A stretch of 34,297 bases of DNA from Burkholderiales bacterium 67-32 (GTDB taxonomy: Bacteria > Pseudomonadota > Gammaproteobacteria > Burkholderiales > Burkholderiaceae_B), in contig MKUP01000029.1 of assembly GCA_001898625.1 (NCBI GenBank), positions 1-34,297 on the forward strand. The letters are read 5' to 3'. Positions 1 through 7,849 of this stretch are shown piece after piece; positions within the stretch are counted from its first letter, which is position 1; each line of letters starts with the position of its first letter. Made by a program: the position numbers and the translations under genes. The notes beneath the pieces are model-generated. The model was given only the letters and a program-made list of their open reading frames with translations. It had not been told where the DNA came from and searched no databases.

Positions 1-220
1 TGCCCGTGAAGTTCACGGGCGATTCGGCGATCACCAAGTCGAACTCGGTGCCCTTCAGCACAGGGGCGGCACCGCGCGTCGCGGAGCCTTGCTGGGCAAA
101 TGCCTTGAACGCCGGCGTGGACAGCCCAGCGAGAACGCCGCCGGCGGCTAACCCTTGGACGAAACGCCGACGAGAAAGGCCCTGTGTGGGCACGATAAAA
201 AAGGGTGAACGAGGCGGCAT
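1..220 (-). CDS. copA: CopA-type multicopper oxidase, N-terminal part (continues off the left edge)
   Basis: Periplasmic copper-resistance multicopper oxidase of the CopA/PcoA family, which oxidises Cu(I). Only the first 73 codons are present; the 3' part lies beyond the window edge. The ATG at 220-218 has a GGAGG ribosome site just upstream (about 228-232). A twin-arginine signal is visible: SRRRFVQ at residues 16-22 followed by a hydrophobic AAGGVLAGL stretch, so the protein is exported folded through Tat. After the signal, the segment GTEFDLVIAESPVNFTG closely matches the start of the mature cupredoxin domain in CopA proteins. It is divergent from the copR/copS pair, the usual setting for a CopR-controlled cop operon. 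The family call is firm; activity cannot be judged because the copper ligands lie outside the window. Confidence 0.88.
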   Translation of the reverse strand, partial: MPPRSPFFIVPTQGLSRRRFVQGLAAGGVLAGLSTPAFKAFAQQGSATRGAAPVLKGTEFDLVIAESPVNFTG

Positions 221-343
221 GGCCTGAAATCCTCCATAGATGACTCGAAAGTCGTTCTAAACGCCACCCCATCCTGAGCGGCACAGTTCGACGCAATGCA
301 GGTCATGCTATGGGTTGGTCACTTTCCACCGAATGACCATTGA

Positions 344-359
344 ATTACATTCATGTAAT
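344..359. promoter_or_regulatory. Perfect palindrome, probable CopR (cop box) operator
   Basis: ATTACAT-TC-ATGTAAT has two perfect 7-base arms around a 2-base spacer. It sits between divergent copA and copR. CopR/CusR-type regulators of this OmpR subfamily bind TTACA/TGTAA-type inverted repeats, so this is the best candidate for the shared copper-responsive operator. The bases are seen; assignment to CopR is inference from position and consensus. Confidence 0.7.
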
Positions 360-474
360 GTTCGTGTCATGTTCGTGGAAGCTGGCAACCAGTAAATTGC
401 TGATTGAAAGTGGATGAATGCGTACATCGTGAGCGGCTATTTTTCTGCGCCGCAGCGATTTCATGGGACATGCG

Positions 475-1167
475 ATGAAACTGCTGGTCGTTGAAGACGA
501 GAACAAGACGGCGGATTACGTCCGCCAGGGTCTCATGGAGGCGGGATTCGTCGTGGATCTGGCGCGCAACGGATTGGACGGACACCACCTGGCCATGGGC
601 GAGACATACGATCTGGTGGTCTTGGATGTCATGTTGCCGGATGTCGACGGCTGGCGCATCGTGCGTGCCCTTCGAGATGCCGGTAGACAGGTTCCTGTGC
701 TCTTTCTGACGGCGCGTGGCGGTGTGGACGACCGTGTCAAGGGATTGGAACTGGGAGCGGACGACTACCTCGTCAAGCCATTCGCGTTCTCTGAGTTGCT
801 GGCGCGGGTGCGGACGCTGCTGCGACGCGGAAGCGCTCCGAGCCAGCCTGATCGCATCCAGGTTGCCGATTTGGTACTGGACTTGGCGCGCCGACGTGCA
901 ACGCGCGCTGGCCAACGCATCAATCTCACCAGCAAGGAGTTCGCGTTGCTTGAGCTCCTGGCCCGTCGCAAGGGGGAGGTCCTTCCACGTTCTCTGATCG
1001 CGTCGCAGGTATGGGACATGAATTTCGACAGCGACAGCAACGTCATCGATGTAGCCATCCGCCGTCTACGCGCGAAGATAGACGATGCGTTCAATCCGAA
1101 GCTCATCCACACCGTGCGTGGAATGGGATACACGCTCGATGCGCCCGATGATGCCCCTGCGCCATAA
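475..1167 (+). CDS. copR: Heavy-metal response regulator, CopR/CusR/IrlR type
   Basis: OmpR-family response regulator of a copper-sensing two-component system, about 230 residues, normal length. The receiver domain covers residues 1-115 with the acidic pair E7-D8, phospho-acceptor D51 ([10 protein letters not shown]) and the lysine of [10 protein letters not shown] winged-helix DNA-binding domain follows, ending in IRRLRAKID...[12 protein letters not shown] chose ATG 475 (MKLLVVEDE, the usual family start) over the in-frame ATG at 463 because a GGGA element lies about 7 bases before it. The gene overlaps the start of copS, so the two are translationally coupled. CopR most likely acts on the palindrome at 344-359. 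Confidence 0.9.
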   Translation: MKLLVVEDENKTADYVRQGLMEAGFVVDLARNGLDGHHLAMGETYDLVVLDVMLPDVDGWRIVRALRDAGRQVPVLFLTARGGVDDRVKGLELGADDYLVKPFAFSELLARVRTLLRRGSAPSQPDRIQVADLVLDLARRRATRAGQRINLTSKEFALLELLARRKGEVLPRSLIASQVWDMNFDSDSNVIDVAIRRLRAKIDDAFNPKLIHTVRGMGYTLDAPDDAPAP

Positions 1168-2575
1168 GCCGCGGCAAAGCCGTCCAGCGTCGCTTGCATT
1201 AAGGGTCACGGCCCTGGTTGGTATTGCCACGACCTTGGTGTTTCTTGTGTTCAATTGGGTCATTCTCCGGTCGTTGGAGCACCACTTTGCTCAACAGGAT
1301 GCCCACGAACTGGAGGCAGTGACAACCGCTTTGGCTCAGCCCTTGCACCAGCTTGCAAGTGACATCGCAAGCGACGAGCTAAAGCAACACTTGGCCAACG
1401 CAGTCGCAGGACATCATGGGATGACCTACGGCGTCTACGATGGGTCTGGCAATAGCATCTATGCCACGCCCGGTCCTGACCTTTCGAAACTTGCCAGTAG
1501 CAAAAAGTTGATCAACCGCATCACCGCTGACGATTTGACCGTGTGGCAGGAGGATCAGAGGTCATATCGAGGTGTGGTGCTACAACTGCCTGCTGACGAT
1601 TCAGCGGCGCCCGGCTACCGCATCGTCGCCGCCATGGACATCGGCTTTCATCTCGACTTCCTGGCGGAGTTCAAGCGCATGCTCTGGTGGGCAACCGGCT
1701 TGGTCATGTGTCTAGCGCTCGGTGTGGCTTGGCTGGCGGTGCAGTGGGGCCACCTGCCGATTCGCAAGGTCAATGACGAGATTCGGGCGATTCGCTCTTC
1801 AAAGCTGGATGTGAGGTTGGATCCTCGGGATGTGCCGATCGAACTGGCTGAACTGGTATTTGCCTTCAACGATATGTTGGCGAGAATCGAGGAAGGCTTC
1901 ACCCGGCTATCACACTTTTCCGCAGACATCGCGCACGAGTTGCGCACGCCCGTCACCAACCTGGTCACGCAGACTCACGTGGCGCTTGGCCAGCCGCGCA
2001 GCAACGAGGAATACAGAGAAATCCTCTATTCAAATTTGGAAGAGTTTGATCGGATGGGACGCATGATTGGTGACATGCTGTTTCTTGCCCAAACGGAAAA
2101 TGATCCCCGCAACTTGCGTCTGTCTACCATTGATCTGTCCGAATTGGTGCGGAGTCTGTTCGACTATTTCGAGGCGCTGGCAGAAGATAGCGGCATTACG
2201 CTTGGTGTTAAAGGGGCGATCGGCAGCATAGCGGCGGATCGGGAAATGCTCACCCGGGCGCTGAACAATCTTCTCTCGAATGCAATTCGACACACGCCTC
2301 GCGGCAAGAGCATCACGGTCTTGCTTTCGCAGGATGAGCAGTGGACAACGATCAGTGTGGTCAATCCCGGTGAGAGAATTCCTGAGCGCGATCTACCAAA
2401 GCTCTTCAACCGCTTCTACCGAGTTGATCCGGCACGGCAACGAAATACGGCGGGCGCCGGTCTTGGCCTTGCCATCGTGAAATCGATTGCGGAGGCACAT
2501 GGTGGCTCCGTTGCCGTGACCTCCAGTGAGCTTGTCACCAGGTTTGACTTGGTATTGCCCCATCTGCGGCAGTAG
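1148..2575 (+). CDS. copS: Heavy-metal sensor histidine kinase, CopS/CusS type
   Basis: Inner-membrane sensor kinase partner of CopR, about 475 residues. A first membrane helix ([18 protein letters not shown]) is followed by a periplasmic sensing loop of roughly 140 residues and a second helix ([18 protein letters not shown]), then HAMP, HisKA and HATPase domains. The phospho-accepting His is H263 in [13 protein letters not shown]. The N box ([12 protein letters not shown]) and G box ([18 protein letters not shown]) are intact, so it should be an active kinase. The start is uncertain: ATGs at 1139, 1148 and 1151 are all in frame and overlap the end of copR; 1148 is a compromise. The region up to here has visibly lower GC than the rest of the window. 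Confidence 0.88.
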   Translation: MMPLRHKPRQSRPASLALRVTALVGIATTLVFLVFNWVILRSLEHHFAQQDAHELEAVTTALAQPLHQLASDIASDELKQHLANAVAGHHGMTYGVYDGSGNSIYATPGPDLSKLASSKKLINRITADDLTVWQEDQRSYRGVVLQLPADDSAAPGYRIVAAMDIGFHLDFLAEFKRMLWWATGLVMCLALGVAWLAVQWGHLPIRKVNDEIRAIRSSKLDVRLDPRDVPIELAELVFAFNDMLARIEEGFTRLSHFSADIAHELRTPVTNLVTQTHVALGQPRSNEEYREILYSNLEEFDRMGRMIGDMLFLAQTENDPRNLRLSTIDLSELVRSLFDYFEALAEDSGITLGVKGAIGSIAADREMLTRALNNLLSNAIRHTPRGKSITVLLSQDEQWTTISVVNPGERIPERDLPKLFNRFYRVDPARQRNTAGAGLGLAIVKSIAEAHGGSVAVTSSELVTRFDLVLPHLRQ

Positions 2576-2923
2576 TCCGAGGGCGCTGCGGTCTGTCCAG
2601 CCAACTGGCGTATCTCTTTGCCTGATTCTGGGATCTACCCGGCCGGCCACGTTGCTACGCGAGCGGGACATTTTTTCTCCGTGACTGCCACGTGCCCAGT
2701 CCTAGCGGCAGGCGCCGACATCATGCGCTTGTGTATCCCATCGCTACGTCCACACCGCACGCGAGGGCCTTTGCTCGGCCGCGATCCGGTCACAGTTCCG
2801 GACACCGTTCGTAGATAGCCTCCGATCGGTGCCGAACGTCTGCCTGCTCGGCACATCTGTCGCGCGCTCACTTGGCGGTGTGCGCTGAGCCCCTGAGGTG
2901 AGCTGGTCTGCTGGTTCGCTGCG

Positions 2924-2956
2924 CGGGGTATGTACCCCGTAGCTGGGTACAGAGAG
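2924..2956. promoter_or_regulatory. Overlapping palindromes resembling a MerR-family operator
   Basis: CGGGGTA-TG-TACCCCG (2924-2939) is a perfect palindrome with 7-base arms. It overlaps a second inverted repeat GTACCC...GGGTAC (2932-2937 and 2945-2950). The right half (2937-2954, CCGTAGCTGGGTACAGAG) matches the MerR-like dyad at 31413-31430 at all but two central positions. It ends 5 bases before the FNR box. A MerR-family protein, perhaps the one at 32065-32487, may bind here; that is inference. Confidence 0.55.
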
Positions 2957-2961
2957 TCTTT

Positions 2962-3003
2962 TTGATCAAGATCAAGGTACTGCCTTCACCTCAGCTCTAT
3001 GCT
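2962..3003 (+). promoter_or_regulatory. FNR/ANR-type class II promoter for the plus-strand arm
   Basis: TTGATCAAGATCAA at 2962-2975 is a perfect match to the FNR/ANR consensus TTGAT-N4-ATCAA. A -10 element TATGCT lies at 2998-3003, exactly 22 bases after the box, which is the geometry of a class II FNR promoter (box centred at -41.5) and predicts a start near 3010. No gene intervenes before the DUF2933 gene at 3210, so this promoter should serve the plus-strand genes from 3210 onward under low oxygen. Motif and spacing are seen; regulation is inferred. Confidence 0.75.
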
Positions 3004-3209
3004 GAGCTTAACAAGCCACATTTGGCACGGGTCGATCATGCTCAGAAACTATCGAGGACTTTTTAGCGGGGCCATGGAAATCTCCGGTGTTCAGCCCCAT
3101 TCTTCTGGCATACCTGTTTTATGGATGGGCCTGATCAGCGCCCTGCACGGCACTCGAATGCGGGAATCTCGCCAATCGACAAGGGTCAACTTCACGAAGG
3201 AGCATCGCC

Positions 3210-3536
3210 ATGAATATTCCGCCCGATCGAAGTAAGAGCACAGGAAACGGCCCGAACTGGTCTCGCATCAACCAGTGGCTGCTGTGGCTCGGCCTCGCCG
3301 CCGCCGTTGCCTGGATGTTCTACCGCCACAACGCCCATCTTCTGCAACTGCTTCCCTTCCTCTTCATCCTCGCCTGTCCGTTGATGCACATCTTCGGCCA
3401 TGGCAGTCACGGCGCACATGGCGGTCATGACCATCAAGATCAGCCGCCTCGGGGCGATGAAGGGGGTTCGCCTGCGCGCCAATCAGACGACCGGAGCCGC
3501 CCGAAATCCGTCGACCAGTCCGGGCACCACCACTGA
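3210..3536 (+). CDS. DUF2933 family small membrane protein with His-rich tail
   Basis: A 108-residue DUF2933 protein of unknown biochemical role, often found near copper and other metal-resistance genes. Residues about 20-65 hold two hydrophobic segments (WLLWLGLAAAVAWMFY and LLQLLPFLFILACPLMHIF) with the family's typical ACPLMH motif. The tail is rich in histidine and glycine (HGSHGAHGGHDH, ending GHHH), which could bind metal at the membrane face. AAGGAG just upstream of the ATG supports the start. It is the first gene after the FNR promoter and is followed by a CopZ-like chaperone. A second DUF2933 protein lies at 30680-30919, near the head of the opposite arm. Confidence 0.8.
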   Translation: MNIPPDRSKSTGNGPNWSRINQWLLWLGLAAAVAWMFYRHNAHLLQLLPFLFILACPLMHIFGHGSHGAHGGHDHQDQPPRGDEGGSPARQSDDRSRPKSVDQSGHHH

Positions 3537-3554
3537 AACCACCGGAGCATCATC

Positions 3555-3854
3555 ATGGAAACCATCGAACTCAAGGTTGCCGGCATGACCTGCGCCTCCT
3601 GCGCGAACTCGGTCAGCAAGGCGCTCAAGCGCGTAGCTGGTGTGCAAGACGTGCATGTCGATCTCGCTCGCGGCGCAGCGAGTGTCACCGGCGACCAGAC
3701 GGCCCAGAAGACGCCTGAGCTGATCGCGGCCTTAGCTGCCGCGGGCTACGAGGCATCCGCTGATTCCTCGCCGGGCATTGCGGCGGGTGCCGGTGCCTCC
3801 CATGCGCCGGCCGCTGCCCGTTCAAAGGGGCATGGCGGCTGCTGCTGCCGCTGA
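3555..3854 (+). CDS. HMA-domain copper chaperone, CopZ-like, with Cys-rich C-terminus
   Basis: A 99-residue soluble metallochaperone. Residues 1-68 form a heavy-metal-associated domain with the canonical metal site GMTCASC (Cys-x-x-Cys), expected to carry Cu(I). An Ala/Gly-rich linker follows, and the protein ends in GHGGCCCR; three adjacent cysteines next to a histidine form an extra likely metal site that simple CopZ proteins lack. GGAG about 7 bases before the ATG supports the start. It lies 18 bases after the DUF2933 gene and 8 bases before the DUF3141 gene, so it is in the same operon. Its likely partners are the P-type ATPase at 26501-28966 or a Cu exporter outside the window. Confidence 0.85.
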   Translation: METIELKVAGMTCASCANSVSKALKRVAGVQDVHVDLARGAASVTGDQTAQKTPELIAALAAAGYEASADSSPGIAAGAGASHAPAAARSKGHGGCCCR

Positions 3855-3862
3855 TCGACGCC

Positions 3863-5530
3863 ATGGACGCACGCACGAACTCCCAGGGTATCGCCGCCGC
3901 ACCGCTTGGGCTCTTTGCTGCCTACTGGGGCGACATGCTGTGGCGGACCGTCGCGTCCGGCGAAGCGCTGAGACAGCGCGCCAACAACATGACCGAACAC
4001 GAAGCGGCGGGTATGCCGCCGCTGCTCCACTTCGAGTCAGAGCAGGTGGCTGACGGCCACGACTTGCAACCGGCGAGCAACTACCGGCTCCTGCGTGTCA
4101 CTCGCTGTGGCACCGACGCCTTGGAGAAGCATGTGCGCAAAGGCGCCGCGCCGGTGCTGGTGGTCGATCCACGCGCCGGCCACGGCCCTGGCATTGGCGG
4201 CTTCAAACGCGATTCTGAAGTTGGCATGGCACTGCTCGAAGGCCATCCCGTGTACTTCGTAGTGTTCGATCCGGAGCCCGTCGAGGGCCAGACCATGGGC
4301 GCAGTCGTCCAGACCCTGGCCACATTCATCGACATGGTGGCCAAGCGCCACCGAGGCAAGGCCCCGATCGTCTACGGCAACTGCCAAGGCGGTTGGGCGA
4401 TCACGCTGGCGCTGTCGCACTGCGAGCACCGTGCCGCCTTGGCAGTGCTCAATGGCTCGCCGCTGTCGTACTGGGCAGGCGAGAGAGGCATCAACCCCAT
4501 GCGGCTGCTCGGTGGGTTCACGGGCGGCATCTGGCCGGCGCACTGGGCGTCGGACCTCGGCGCCGGGCGATTCGACGGTGCCTGGCTGGTCCAGAACTTC
4601 GAGGCGTTGCGGCCCGAGGGCGTGTTCAAGAAATACGACACGCTCTTCGCGCAGCCGGAGACTGAGCGCGATCGCTTCCTGGAGTTCGAGCGTTGGTGGA
4701 ATGGCTTCTACCAGCTTGCCCGCGAGGAAATGTTGTCGATCGCAGGCGATCTTTTCGTAGGTAATCACCTGGAGAGCGGCGAGGTCGTGGTCGATGGCCA
4801 CTGCCGCGCGGATCTCAGCCGCATTGGCGCACCGCTGGTGGTCTTTTGCTCCAACGGCGACAACATCACACCGCCCCACCAGGCGCTCGGCTGGCTCAAA
4901 GCGGTATATCCGACGACCGCAGACCTGGTGGCGGCGGGCCAGCGCGTGGTGTACCTGCTGCACCAACATGTTGGCCACCTTGGCATCTTCGTTTCCGCGG
5001 GGGTGGCGCGACGCGAGCACCGCGCCATCTTGCATCATGCCGAATCTATCCAGGCACTCAAGCCTGGACTCTACGAGATGGTTCTGGAGGACAGCGCCTC
5101 TTCGGAGTCGGCCGCCGCTGCGCAGTTCCAGCCGCGGCGGCTGGAAGACCTGCCTTACGACGCCAACCCGGCGGGGTTCGACAAGGTCGAAGCACTCTCG
5201 GAGATCACCGAGCGCTTCTATTCGCAGTGGGTGTCGCCGTGGGTCCGCTTCGCCGTCACCCCCGACTCGGCTCGTGAACTTCGCGCGCTGCACCCCATGC
5301 GCGTCAGTCGCAAGGTCTGGTCCGAGCAGGTGACCCCGGCCCTGGCGCTGCTGCCATGGGTGCAACGATGGCTTGAGCAGTGGAGTGCGCAGGATCCCCA
5401 TCGGGTCGAAAATCCTTGGTATCAGCTTGAGCGAACTGGTGCAGACGCGATTGGGCAGGCCATGGAATCATGGCGCAAGAGCCGGGACCTGTGGGCTGAG
5501 CTTGTGTTCGAGCAGGCCTATGCCAACTGA
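3863..5530 (+). CDS. DUF3141 family alpha/beta-hydrolase, PHA-synthase-like with Cys nucleophile
   Basis: A 555-residue protein of the DUF3141 family, which is related to poly(3-hydroxyalkanoate) synthases; its reaction is not established. The nucleophile elbow reads YGNCQGG, so the catalytic residue would be C174 rather than Ser, as in PhaC (G-x-C-x-GG). A later Asp (VFCSNGDNITPP) and His (HQHVGHLGIF) complete a plausible triad. In my recollection DUF3141 proteins are longer (about 700 or more residues); this one stops after EQAYAN, so a C-terminal portion appears to be missing. In other bacteria this gene is often beside a phosphotransacetylase and acetate kinase; here acetate kinase follows but no phosphotransacetylase is present. 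The ribosome site at the ATG is weak; translation may be coupled to the chaperone gene. Confidence 0.78.
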   Translation: MDARTNSQGIAAAPLGLFAAYWGDMLWRTVASGEALRQRANNMTEHEAAGMPPLLHFESEQVADGHDLQPASNYRLLRVTRCGTDALEKHVRKGAAPVLVVDPRAGHGPGIGGFKRDSEVGMALLEGHPVYFVVFDPEPVEGQTMGAVVQTLATFIDMVAKRHRGKAPIVYGNCQGGWAITLALSHCEHRAALAVLNGSPLSYWAGERGINPMRLLGGFTGGIWPAHWASDLGAGRFDGAWLVQNFEALRPEGVFKKYDTLFAQPETERDRFLEFERWWNGFYQLAREEMLSIAGDLFVGNHLESGEVVVDGHCRADLSRIGAPLVVFCSNGDNITPPHQALGWLKAVYPTTADLVAAGQRVVYLLHQHVGHLGIFVSAGVARREHRAILHHAESIQALKPGLYEMVLEDSASSESAAAAQFQPRRLEDLPYDANPAGFDKVEALSEITERFYSQWVSPWVRFAVTPDSARELRALHPMRVSRKVWSEQVTPALALLPWVQRWLEQWSAQDPHRVENPWYQLERTGADAIGQAMESWRKSRDLWAELVFEQAYAN

Positions 5531-5825
5531 ACGACCCTCCACTGTGACTGCAAAAAGAGACGCTCACGGGTCGCAAGCAGCACGCTCCTTGTCGGAGGCG
5601 ATGCGCCTGCCACGGCCGATTTCGCTTTTCAGCGTCGTCCAGGCACGGATCAAAGTTGGATTCTCCCGTATCACCACGCCAGCAACGGCGCTACAGCATC
5701 GGAAGCATGGGCCTGATCGGCGGCCTCGCGTGCTGCTAGCGCCGAGCGAAACTTGGCAATTCGATCTGATGAACGTTGCCAATGGCGGCGACGTCGGCAC
5801 TGACCGGCGCTGACGGAGCTCCGAC
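5531..5825. other. Gap between DUF3141 and acetate kinase, no gene recognised
   Basis: About 295 bases with no recognised coding sequence. A plus-strand frame (5373-5813) and a minus-strand frame (5564-5845) are open but show no family motifs and look like shadows or decayed sequence. This is where the missing end of the DUF3141 protein or a lost phosphotransacetylase would be expected. Confidence 0.4.
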
Positions 5826-6959
5826 ATGCGCGTCCTCGCCATCAATGCCGGCAGTGCGACCCTGAAGTTCGGAGTTTTCGAGTCGGCTCGTACCTTGCCA
5901 TTGATCGACTCGGCGATTGATCATCCTGCGGTGGATGCTGCGACCTTCGAGGAGATCGAGCGGCACTTGCACAGGGCGGGTGTCACAACGCTCGATGGCA
6001 TTGGTCACCGCGTCGCACACGGTGGCCCACTGTTGAGCAACGCGGTGCTCGTGGATGAAGAAGTCGAACGCGAGATCGGCAAGGCTTCGGCTCTGGCGCC
6101 GCATCACAATCCTGCCGCATTGGCCGGCATACGCCTGACCCGTGAGCGTTGGCCCGGCGTGCGCCACGTCGCGGTCTTCGACACCGCTTTCCATGACGAC
6201 ATGCCCGAATACGCCCATTCCTATGCTGTTCCGCCATCGTGGCGCGCGGCAGGGGTACGGAGGTACGGCTTCCATGGCCTGTCCCACCAGGGTGTACTGG
6301 CCGCCGTCAGCACCGAGCTGAAACGGCCGCCGTCAGAACTTCGTATCGTGAGCTGCCACATTGGAAGCGGCGCCAGCGTCTGCGCGATCGATCGCGGAAG
6401 GTCGGTCGATACATCTATGGGAATGACCGCGCTTGAAGGTCTTGTGATGGGCACGCGCTGTGGAGACCTCGACCCTGGCGTACCCGGCTTCGTCGCACGC
6501 GCACTGGGTTTGACGTTGGCGCAGATCGAGGCGGCGCTTTACAGCGACAGTGGACTCAAAGGATTGTCGGGTGAGAGTTCGGACCTGCGGATTGTGGAGA
6601 AGCGCGCGGGAGAAGGAGTCGCAGCCGCCCAACTGGCAATGCAGGTTCACGCGTACCGCGTGCGCAAATACATCGGCGCCTACGCCGCCGCGATGGGCGG
6701 TTGCGATGCTGTGGCCTTCACTGGCGGAGCTGGAGAAAATTCGGCCGCGTTGCGTCGGCGCATCGTTGATGGCCTGGAGTTCATCGGCCTGGAACTAGAC
6801 GAAGAGCGCAATCGCGCCTACTCGCCCAACACTGAAGTCGCCCAGTTGCAGTCATCCCGATCCGCCGTCGCCGTGCTGGTGGTTCAAGCACGCGAGCAGT
6901 TAGCGATCGCGCGTGAGACGTTCCGAGCGCTGAATGACCAGGCAAGTGGTTTGGTATAG
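5826..6959 (+). CDS. ackA: Acetate kinase
   Basis: Acetyl phosphate + ADP to acetate + ATP (reversible), cytosolic, 377 residues, close to the usual 390-400. The ASKHA-fold motifs are all visible: INAGSATLKF at the start, GHRVAHGG, VFDTAFH, RYGFHGLSH, the phosphate loop CHIGSGASV, DTSMGMTALEGLVMGTRCGDLDPG and FTGGAGENS. A GGAG ribosome site precedes the ATG. With the phosphoketolase at 9218-11647 on the same strand, acetyl phosphate made from pentose phosphates can be cashed in for ATP without phosphotransacetylase, which is absent from this window. The N-terminal AGSATLK differs slightly from the common GSSSLK, so it is a diverged but apparently functional copy. Confidence 0.93.
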   Translation: MRVLAINAGSATLKFGVFESARTLPLIDSAIDHPAVDAATFEEIERHLHRAGVTTLDGIGHRVAHGGPLLSNAVLVDEEVEREIGKASALAPHHNPAALAGIRLTRERWPGVRHVAVFDTAFHDDMPEYAHSYAVPPSWRAAGVRRYGFHGLSHQGVLAAVSTELKRPPSELRIVSCHIGSGASVCAIDRGRSVDTSMGMTALEGLVMGTRCGDLDPGVPGFVARALGLTLAQIEAALYSDSGLKGLSGESSDLRIVEKRAGEGVAAAQLAMQVHAYRVRKYIGAYAAAMGGCDAVAFTGGAGENSAALRRRIVDGLEFIGLELDEERNRAYSPNTEVAQLQSSRSAVAVLVVQAREQLAIARETFRALNDQASGLV

Positions 6960-7099
6960 GCAATGAACTGGGACAAGACCACGATAAGTCTTCCTCCGGG
7001 CCGGGAGCCACGCCCGTTGATGCTCGCGCCGATGATGGTCCAGTTGCCCATCCAACCGCACGTTGAAGGAAGAAACGGAGCGGTTCAGACACCGGGCCC

Positions 7100-7130
7100 T
7101 TGACCCATGTGCAGCACCTGGGTTCAAACT
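7100..7130 (+). promoter_or_regulatory. MerR-type promoter with long spacer and dyad, upstream of the MerR gene
   Basis: TTGACC (7100-7105) and a weak -10 CAAACT (7125-7130) are separated by 19 bases, the overlong spacer typical of MerR-controlled promoters. The spacer carries the dyad ACCCATGT-GCAGC-ACCTGGGT (7103-7123), with one mismatch between arms. It points at the MerR gene starting at 7177, so autoregulation and control of the downstream Cfa/phosphoketolase genes is likely. Confidence 0.6.
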
Positions 7131-7176
7131 CGCTCGAAAGTGAAGGGATTCAAGACAACCTTGCTGGAGGATGGTG

Positions 7177-7629
7177 ATGCAACTCATTGAATGCGCCAAG
7201 GCGGCAGGCGTCACACCGGACACGTTGCGTCACTACCTTCGGGTGGGGCTTGTGGTGCCCGATGGCCGGGGCACGAACGGCTACCGCGCATTCTCGGATC
7301 GAAGCGTCGCCCGGGTTCGTTTCATACGCAATGCATTGGCCCTCGGCTTCACGCTCAAGGACGCTGCAGAGTTTGTCGAGATGAGCCAGCGCGGTGCATC
7401 GCCTTGTCCGCGCGCGCGGGCGCTGCTGAGCGAACGGCTTGACGAGCAGGCCCGGCGGCTGAAGGAGGCGACAGATTTGCATCGCCGCATGCAGCAGGCA
7501 GAGCGCGACTGGAAGCGGCTGCCGGACGGCGTCCCGGATGGCCATTCCGTCTGCGGTTTGATCGAAGGAGCGGATGCGGACGTTCAGCGCAATTCGGTGC
7601 GCGCGAAGTCCCGTCGTGTACGCGCATGA
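7177..7629 (+). CDS. MerR-family transcriptional regulator, metal-sensor type
   Basis: A 150-residue MerR-family activator. The N-terminal helix-turn-helix and wing (IECAKAAGVTPDTLRHYLRVGLVVP...GYRAFSD) are followed by the long dimerisation helix. Candidate effector ligands are C77 (ASPCPRA), H124 and C126 (DGHSVCG). C77 corresponds to the dimer-helix Cys found in sensors of divalent metals such as ZntR and MerR, but the first cysteine of the usual C-terminal loop pair is missing, so the metal cannot be named. I chose ATG 7177 over the in-frame ATG 7171 because the GGAGG at 7166-7170 touches 7171 but is 6 bases from 7177. The gene lies just before the Cfa and phosphoketolase genes. Confidence 0.82.
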   Translation: MQLIECAKAAGVTPDTLRHYLRVGLVVPDGRGTNGYRAFSDRSVARVRFIRNALALGFTLKDAAEFVEMSQRGASPCPRARALLSERLDEQARRLKEATDLHRRMQQAERDWKRLPDGVPDGHSVCGLIEGADADVQRNSVRAKSRRVRA

Positions 7630-7849
7630 ATCGCTCTGATCATCGTCGACATTCCCCGGCATCACGACGCTCTACGTACATGCGGTGCAGCGGTTGTGGT
7701 CGTGCCGATCACGCCAGCGCCAAGTATGAGTCGTCTATCCACTTCGCAGCATCCGCTGCACACGAGCGAGCGAGGCGCCCCCAAAGAGCCACCTCACGAC
7801 ACGGGATCGAACCGTATCGCCCGACGGATATGCCGCCGCGCTACGGATC

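Larger units (their letters stand above)
2576..3209. other. Long non-coding regulatory region between copS and the DUF2933 gene
   Basis: No convincing gene is seen in these 634 bases. Short open frames at 2635-2871 (minus) and 2999-3235 (plus) have no family resemblance and no good ribosome site. The right half is dense in regulatory structure: overlapping palindromes at 2924-2956, a perfect FNR box at 2962-2975, a -10 element at 2998-3003, a small hairpin CTCAGC/GCTGAG at 2990-3006, and a leader of about 200 bases before the first gene. No clear intrinsic terminator follows copS. Confidence 0.7.

Noticed and set aside
2635-2871. Minus-strand open frame of 78 codons after copS
   Set aside because: No family resemblance, no ribosome site, composition like non-coding sequence; the minus-strand MerR-like dyad upstream has no matching -35.
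2999-3235. Plus-strand open frame of 78 codons between the FNR promoter and the DUF2933 gene
   Set aside because: Its start lies inside the -10 region, it has no ribosome site, and its end overlaps the well-supported gene at 3210.
4037-5401. Minus-strand open frame of 454 codons opposite the DUF3141 gene
   Set aside because: Shadow frame; the plus strand has clear hydrolase motifs.
5564-5845. Minus-strand frame in the gap before ackA, considered as a decayed gene
   Set aside because: It overlaps the ackA start, has no ribosome site and no recognised motif; a translated search would be needed to revive it.
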